64,000 nt of DNA from Streptomyces sp. SAI-127. Lineage in GTDB: Bacteria > Actinomycetota > Actinomycetes > Streptomycetales > Streptomycetaceae. Below the pieces are notes generated by a model. The model worked only from the letters and a program-made list of their open reading frames with translations. It searched no databases and was not told the DNA's origin. The stretch spans positions 5,208,001 through 5,272,000 of the forward strand of contig NZ_JARXYJ010000001.1 of NCBI RefSeq assembly GCF_029894425.1. The letters are read 5' to 3'. Below are positions 59,437 to 64,000 of this stretch, piece by piece. The position numbers were made by a program, and so were the translations under genes. Within the stretch, counting starts at the first letter, position 1, and each line of letters starts with the position of its first letter.

Positions 59437-60879
59437 GTGCCGAACGCCAACAAAGACAACCTCAGTGCCCCGAGCCAGGTGCAGGACCGCGCGGTGAACG
59501 AACTGCTCGAGGTCGCACCTGTCGCCGACGAGCTCGCCCGCCGCTTCCAGGAGGCCGGGTTCTCTCTCGCCCTGGTCGGCGGTTCGGTCCGGGACGCACT
59601 GCTCGGCCGACTCGGCAACGACCTGGACTTCACGACCGACGCCCGCCCTCAGGACGTTCTGAAGATTGTTCGGCCTTGGGCGGACGCCGTGTGGGAGGTC
59701 GGGATCGCCTTCGGCACCGTGGGGGCGCAGAAGGATGGCTACCAGATCGAGGTGACCACCTACCGGTCCGAGGCGTACGACCGGACCTCGCGCAAGCCCG
59801 AGGTGTCGTACGGCGACTCCATCGAGGAGGATCTCGTCCGGCGTGACTTCACCGTGAACGCGATGGCCGTCGCTCTCCCGGAGAAGAAGTTCATCGACCC
59901 CCACGGTGGCCTCGATGACCTCGGGGCGCGTGTGCTGCGGACGCCCGGTACCCCGGAGGCGTCCTTCTCGGACGACCCGCTGCGGATGATGCGGGCCGCG
60001 CGCTTCGCGGCTCAGCTCGACTTCGAGGTGGCGCCCGAGGTGGTCACCGCGATGACGGAGATGTCCGGGCGTCTGGAGATCGTCTCCGCCGAACGGGTCA
60101 GGGACGAGCTGAACAAGCTCGTCCTGTCCGCCCATCCGCGCAAGGGTCTGACGCTGCTGGTCGACACGGGGCTCGCCGAGCACGTGCTGCCCGAGCTTCC
60201 GGCGCTGCGCCTGGAGAGCGACGAGCATCACCGGCACAAGGATGTCTACGAGCACACGCTGATCGTCCTGGAGCAGGCCATCGCGCTGGAGAAGGAAGGG
60301 CCCGACCTGACCCTGCGCCTGGCCGCACTCCTCCACGACATCGGCAAGCCCCGCACCCGCCGCTTCGAGAAGGACGGCCGGGTCTCGTTCCACCACCATG
60401 AAGTGGTCGGGGCGAAGATGACCAAGAAGCGGATGACGGCGCTCAAGTACTCCAACGAGCTGGTGAAGGACGTCTCGAGGCTCGTCGAACTCCATCTGCG
60501 TTTCCACGGGTACGGCACCGGGGAGTGGACGGACTCGGCGGTTCGCCGCTATGTGAGGGACTCGGGTCCACTGCTCGACCGGCTCCACAAGCTGACCCGA
60601 TCTGACTGCACCACACGGAACAAGCGCAAAGCCGCTGCGCTGTCCCGTGCGTACGACGGTCTGGAGGAACGGATCTCTCAGCTTCAGGAGCAGGAGGAGC
60701 TGGACTCGATCAGGCCCGACCTCGACGGCAACCAGATCATGGAGATCCTCGGGGTGGGGCCAGGCCCTGCCGTGGGCCGCGCGTACAAGCACATGCTGGA
60801 GCTTCGTCTGGAGAACGGCCCGATGGGGCATGGCGAAGCGGTGGCCGCGCTCAAGGAGTGGTGGGCCGCGCAGGACTGA
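59437..60879 (+). CDS. CCA tRNA nucleotidyltransferase
   Basis: A 480-residue class II nucleotidyltransferase that adds or repairs the CCA end of tRNAs. Active-site motif GGSVRDALLGRLGNDLDFTTDA; motif EEDLVRRDFTVNAMAV; DDPLRMMRAARFAAQL; and an HD domain LAALLHDIGKPRTRR with HHHEVVGAKM. GTG at 59437 gives the family N-terminus; no clear ribosome-binding site, so translation may be leaderless or start upstream at 59371. It is transcribed away from the murJ cluster. Confidence 0.95.
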   Translation: MPNANKDNLSAPSQVQDRAVNELLEVAPVADELARRFQEAGFSLALVGGSVRDALLGRLGNDLDFTTDARPQDVLKIVRPWADAVWEVGIAFGTVGAQKDGYQIEVTTYRSEAYDRTSRKPEVSYGDSIEEDLVRRDFTVNAMAVALPEKKFIDPHGGLDDLGARVLRTPGTPEASFSDDPLRMMRAARFAAQLDFEVAPEVVTAMTEMSGRLEIVSAERVRDELNKLVLSAHPRKGLTLLVDTGLAEHVLPELPALRLESDEHHRHKDVYEHTLIVLEQAIALEKEGPDLTLRLAALLHDIGKPRTRRFEKDGRVSFHHHEVVGAKMTKKRMTALKYSNELVKDVSRLVELHLRFHGYGTGEWTDSAVRRYVRDSGPLLDRLHKLTRSDCTTRNKRKAAALSRAYDGLEERISQLQEQEELDSIRPDLDGNQIMEILGVGPGPAVGRAYKHMLELRLENGPMGHGEAVAALKEWWAAQD

Positions 60880-60889
60880 GGTCGCGAAA

Positions 60890-60919
60890 CGGGTCATGTT
60901 TCACGTGAAACATGACCCG
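60890..60919. other. parS inside a 30-bp perfect palindrome
   Basis: The parS core at 60898-60911 sits in a perfect palindrome of 30 bp (60890-60919; arms CGGGTCATGTTTCAC). It follows the CCA-transferase stop by 10 bases and can form a hairpin in RNA. Confidence 0.92.
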
Positions 60920-60926
60920 AGCGGAC

Positions 60927-60962
60927 TGAGGGGCGATGTTTCACGTGAAACATCGCCCCTCA
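60927..60962. other. parS inside a 36-bp perfect palindrome
   Basis: The parS core at 60938-60951 sits in a perfect 36-bp palindrome (60927-60962; arms TGAGGGGCGATGTTTCAC). Its end contains the stop codon of the MFS gene. Together with the previous site it forms a double hairpin between convergent genes. Confidence 0.92.
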
Positions 60963-62234
60963 TCGTTCCGTCGCCATCCGTCGTTCCTTCGTCATCGCCA
61001 CGGCGACCGCCGCGTAGAGGACGGCGACCATGACCACCAGGGTCACCGAGCGGCCATCCGGCGGAAGGATCAGGGCGGCTATGGCTGCGGCGCCCACGAA
61101 GGCGATGTTGAACAGGACGTCGTAGACGGAGAAGACCCGGCCCCGGAATCCGTCGTCGACGGAGGACTGCACGATCGTGTCTGTGGCGATCTTCGCTCCC
61201 TGGGTGATCAGGCCCAGGACGAATGCTGCGACGAGTATCGGGGCGGTGGTGAAGGGGAGTCCGAGTGCGGGCTCCAGCACTGCGGCGGCTGCCGCACACA
61301 CGGCGATCCAGCGCTCCGGTCCGAGTTTTCCCGCAGACCAAGGGGTGATGACTGCGGCGACGAAGAAGCCGGCACCGGAGATTCCCAGCGCCAGCCCCAG
61401 CAGGGCGAGACCGTCGTCCGGATCGGACGTCAGGGCGTACCGGCAGAGCATCAGGACCATGACGAGCAGAGCGCCGTAGCAGAACCGCATGAGTGACATC
61501 GCGCCGAGCGCCCGGGCGGCCGACCGACGTGAGGGTGCGGCCAGGTGCCGAATACCGGCAATCAGGTCGCGGGCTGTCCCGGCGAGAGCCGTACCGAGGT
61601 GGGGCTGGATCAACTCACGGTCGGGACCCAGCAGTTCCGGTGGCATGCGCAGGGCGGCGAGCGCACCGCACAGGTACAGCCCTGCTCCCAGCAGGACCAC
61701 GACCGCGTCGGAGTCGGCGACCAGGAGTCGTACGACGAAAGCGAGGCCGCCGCCCGCGGTCGCGGCGAGAGTTCCGGCCGTCGGGGAGAGGGAGTTGGCG
61801 ATCACCAGCCGTTCCTCGTCCACGACACGGGGCAGCGCGGCGGACAGGCCGGACAGGACGAAGCGATTGACGGCCGTGACGCACAGGGCGGAGACGTAGA
61901 AGAGCCAGTCCGGGACGTGGCTGAGCATCAGGACGGCCGTCGCCGAAGCCAGCAGAGCGCGCAGGAGGTTGCCGTAGAGGAAGACCTCCCGGCGGCGCCA
62001 GCGGTCCAGGAGGACGCCGGCGAAAGGGCCCACCAAGGAGTAAGGGAGCAGCAGGACCGCCATCGCGGAGGCGATCGCCGTAGCCGAGGTCTGCTTCTCC
62101 GGGGAGAAGACGACGTAGGCGGCGAGTGCGATCTGGTAGACACCGTCCGCGCCCTGGGAGAGCAGGCGCACGGAGAGCAGACGCCGGAAGTCCCGGAAGC
62201 GCAGCAGGACCCGTAGATCACGCACGACGGACAT
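60960..62234 (-). CDS. MFS transporter
   Basis: A 424-residue major facilitator with about 12 helices. The MFS signature loop is FAGVLLDRWRRREVFLYGNLLRAL between helices 2 and 3, and the second half has FRGRVFSVYDVLFNIAFVG. Drug-efflux-like, substrate unknown. ATG at 62234 has GAGG 9 bases upstream. It lies between the CCA-transferase and ino1, as in S. coelicolor. Confidence 0.9.
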   Translation of the reverse strand: MSVVRDLRVLLRFRDFRRLLSVRLLSQGADGVYQIALAAYVVFSPEKQTSATAIASAMAVLLLPYSLVGPFAGVLLDRWRRREVFLYGNLLRALLASATAVLMLSHVPDWLFYVSALCVTAVNRFVLSGLSAALPRVVDEERLVIANSLSPTAGTLAATAGGGLAFVVRLLVADSDAVVVLLGAGLYLCGALAALRMPPELLGPDRELIQPHLGTALAGTARDLIAGIRHLAAPSRRSAARALGAMSLMRFCYGALLVMVLMLCRYALTSDPDDGLALLGLALGISGAGFFVAAVITPWSAGKLGPERWIAVCAAAAAVLEPALGLPFTTAPILVAAFVLGLITQGAKIATDTIVQSSVDDGFRGRVFSVYDVLFNIAFVGAAAIAALILPPDGRSVTLVVMVAVLYAAVAVAMTKERRMATER

Positions 62235-62257
62235 GGGGCACAGCCTCACATACGGCG

Positions 62258-62288
62258 AGGGTCCCCGGGCGGTACACCCGGAGACCCT
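62258..62288 (-). terminator. Hairpin between ino1 and MFS gene
   Basis: AGGGTC/GACCCT and CCGGG/CCCGG arms around 62258-62288, 33 bases after the ino1 stop on the minus strand. Possible terminator. Confidence 0.6.
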
Positions 62289-62321
62289 CTGTAGCCCTGG
62301 CAGGAGCGTTTTGAGTGAGCC

Positions 62322-63404
62322 TTAGCGCTCGACTTCACCCTTGATGAACTTCTCGACGTTCTCGCGGGCCTCGTCGTCGAAGTACTGGACCGGCGGGGAC
62401 TTCATGAAGTAGCTGGAGGCCGACAGGATCGGGCCGCCGATACCGCGGTCCTTGGCGATCTTCGCGGCGCGAACGGCATCGATGATGACACCCGCGGAGT
62501 TCGGGGAGTCCCAGACCTCGAGCTTGTACTCGAGGTTCAGCGGGACGTCGCCGAAGGCACGGCCCTCAAGGCGGACGTAGGCCCACTTGCGGTCGTCGAG
62601 CCACGCGACGTAGTCGGACGGGCCGATGTGGACGTTCTTCGCGCCCATGTCCCGGTCGGGGATCTGGGAGGTGACGGCCTGCGTCTTGGAGATCTTCTTG
62701 GACTCCAGGCGCTCACGCTCGAGCATGTTCTTGAAGTCCATGTTGCCGCCGACGTTGAGCTGCATCGTGCGGTCCAGGACGACGCCGCGGTCCTCGAACA
62801 GCTTCGCCATGACGCGGTGCGTGATGGTGGCGCCGACCTGCGACTTGATGTCGTCGCCGACGATCGGGACGCCCGCCTCGGTGAACTTGTCCGCCCACTC
62901 CTTGGTGCCGGCGATGAAGACCGGGAGGGCGTTGACGAAGGCGACCTTGGCGTCGATGGCGCACTGGGCGTAGAACTTCGCCGCGTCCTCGGAGCCGACG
63001 GGCAGGTAGCAGACGAGGACGTCGACCTGCTTGTCCTTGAGGACCTGGACGACGTCGACCGGGGCCTCTGCGGACTCCTCGATCGTCTCGCGGTAGTACT
63101 TGCCGAGGCCGTCGAGGGTGTGGCCGCGCTGGACGGTGACACCGGTGCTGGGCACGTCGCAGATCTTGATGGTGTTGTTCTCGGACGCGCCGATGGCGTC
63201 TGCGAGATCGAGGCCGACCTTCTTGGCGTCCACGTCGAACGCGGCGACGAACTCGACGTCACGCACGTGGTACTCGCCGAACTGGACGTGCATCAGCCCG
63301 GGGACCTTGGCCGCCGGATCGGCGTCCTTGTAGTACTCGACTCCCTGAACCAGCGACGCAGCGCAGTTGCCCACGCCGACGACGGCTACGCGAACCGAAC
63401 CCAT
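62322..63404 (-). CDS. ino1: Inositol-3-phosphate synthase
   Basis: A 360-residue NAD-dependent enzyme making 1D-myo-inositol 3-phosphate from glucose 6-phosphate, the first step to phosphatidylinositol and mycothiol in actinobacteria. NAD motif [16 protein letters not shown]; the active-site region [15 protein letters not shown] and [17 protein letters not shown] at 63404 with GGGAG upstream. The PadR regulator 44 bases upstream is probably in the same transcript. Confidence 0.95.
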   Translation of the reverse strand: MGSVRVAVVGVGNCAASLVQGVEYYKDADPAAKVPGLMHVQFGEYHVRDVEFVAAFDVDAKKVGLDLADAIGASENNTIKICDVPSTGVTVQRGHTLDGLGKYYRETIEESAEAPVDVVQVLKDKQVDVLVCYLPVGSEDAAKFYAQCAIDAKVAFVNALPVFIAGTKEWADKFTEAGVPIVGDDIKSQVGATITHRVMAKLFEDRGVVLDRTMQLNVGGNMDFKNMLERERLESKKISKTQAVTSQIPDRDMGAKNVHIGPSDYVAWLDDRKWAYVRLEGRAFGDVPLNLEYKLEVWDSPNSAGVIIDAVRAAKIAKDRGIGGPILSASSYFMKSPPVQYFDDEARENVEKFIKGEVER

Positions 63405-63448
63405 TCCGGTTGCTCCCTGTGTGTACGAGTGAGGCCCTGGCAGGGACC

Positions 63449-64000
63449 TCACGTGGCGGTGTCGCCGGGCGTATCCGGACCGGGGGTGTCCCCGGGCCGG
63501 GGCAGGACGCCCGGCGCTCCCTCTGTGGTGTCGCGAGTGGGTTCTCCATGGCCGGGGCCCTTCAGGTCCCGGCCGGCCCGCTCGCTTTCGATGAGCTCGT
63601 TCAACCAGCGCACTTCGCGCTCCACGGACTCCATCCCGTGGCGCTGGAGCTCAAGCGTGTAGTCGTCGAGGCGCTCCCGGGTGCGTGCCAGCGAGGCACT
63701 CATCTTCTCCAGGCGCTCCTCGAGCCGGCTGCGGCGGCCTTCGAGGACTCGCATGCGGACGTCGCGCGAGGTCTGCCCGAAGAAGGCGAAACGAGCCGCG
63801 AAGTGCTCGTCCTCGTATGCGTCGGGACCCGTCTGCGAGAGCAGCTCCTCGAAATGCTCCTTACCTTCCGCCGTCAACCGGTAGACGATCTTGGCGCGAC
63901 GCCCTGCGAGTGGTGCGGCGAGGGCGTCCTCGGTGGTGTGCCCCGGTTCCTCTATCAACCAGCCGTTGGCGACCAGCGTCTTGAGGCAGGGGTAGAGCGT
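63449..64000 (-). CDS. PadR family transcriptional regulator (5' end outside window)
   Basis: The 3' part of a PadR-type regulator. At the window edge the reading frame gives [19 protein letters not shown], the end of the winged-helix domain (wing and recognition-helix flank). The dimerisation region follows ([20 protein letters not shown]) with a long coiled coil ([30 protein letters not shown]). The C-terminal ~40 residues are disordered. The start lies beyond 64000. It probably acts on its own operon with ino1. Confidence 0.88.
   Translation of the reverse strand, partial: TLYPCLKTLVANGWLIEEPGHTTEDALAAPLAGRRAKIVYRLTAEGKEHFEELLSQTGPDAYEDEHFAARFAFFGQTSRDVRMRVLEGRRSRLEERLEKMSASLARTRERLDDYTLELQRHGMESVEREVRWLNELIESERAGRDLKGPGHGEPTRDTTEGAPGVLPRPGDTPGPDTPGDTAT

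Overview
This window is the replication-origin region of a Streptomyces-type chromosome. The evidence is very high GC, GTG starts, a gene order matching S. coelicolor around dnaA and the M. tuberculosis Rv0005-Rv0020 / Rv3907-Rv3924 blocks, TTGTCCACA-type DnaA boxes, and repeated parS sites (GTTTCACGTGAAAC).

Layout. 1-3.5 kb: an ABC ATPase and an FtsX-like permease broken by one extra G, followed by tRNA-Leu(CAG). 4.2-12.4 kb: the cell-wall signalling operon fhaA-fhaB-PP2C phosphatase-rodA/ftsW-pbpA-pknB. 12.5-13.6 kb: an accessory gene joining a phage-regulator-like N-terminus to an Mrr-type nuclease. 13.6-19.4 kb: three class E sortases interleaved with a trpG/pabA-like amidotransferase and a 53-residue membrane protein, then a DUF881 protein, crgA, a DnaA-box cluster and a rhomboid protease. 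19.5-29.4 kb: a cyclophilin, a DUF5324 protein, a GH26-like lipoprotein, tRNA-Ala(TGC), an HTH regulator, a second Ser/Thr kinase with a 21-residue-repeat tail, a secreted membrane-anchored protein, small proteins, a VOC protein, what looks like a decayed tRNA-Ala, and tRNA-Ile(GAT). 29.5-37 kb: DUF3566, gyrA, gyrB, dciA-like DUF721, recF. 37-42 kb: gnd, dnaN, oriC (about 39.5-40.1 kb, about twenty DnaA-like boxes), dnaA. 42.5-48.5 kb, opposite strand: rpmH-rnpA-yidD-yidC-khpB-rsmG-parA-parB. 48.6-64 kb: GNAT, trxA/trxB, anti-sigma factor, sigM, pseudokinase, murJ, a DUF6049-type secreted protein (broken by one extra C/G), CCA-adding enzyme, MFS transporter, inositol-phosphate synthase, and the 3' part of a PadR regulator.

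How the parts fit. DnaA, DnaN, gyrase, RecF and oriC start and support replication. ParA/ParB act on at least seven perfect and two one-mismatch parS sites seen here. PknB, the phosphatase, the FHA proteins, RodA, PBP, MurJ and the pseudokinase form the peptidoglycan growth-control system; in mycobacteria the last two are one protein (MviN) whose pseudokinase part binds FhaA. TrxA/TrxB are preceded by a textbook SigR-type promoter.

The most notable observations are: an isolated regulator-nuclease fusion inside the cell-wall locus; DnaA-box clusters outside oriC; two parS sites that are cores of long perfect palindromes placed as terminators; a decayed alaT next to ileT; and two single-base homopolymer insertions that break otherwise intact genes and may be sequencing errors.
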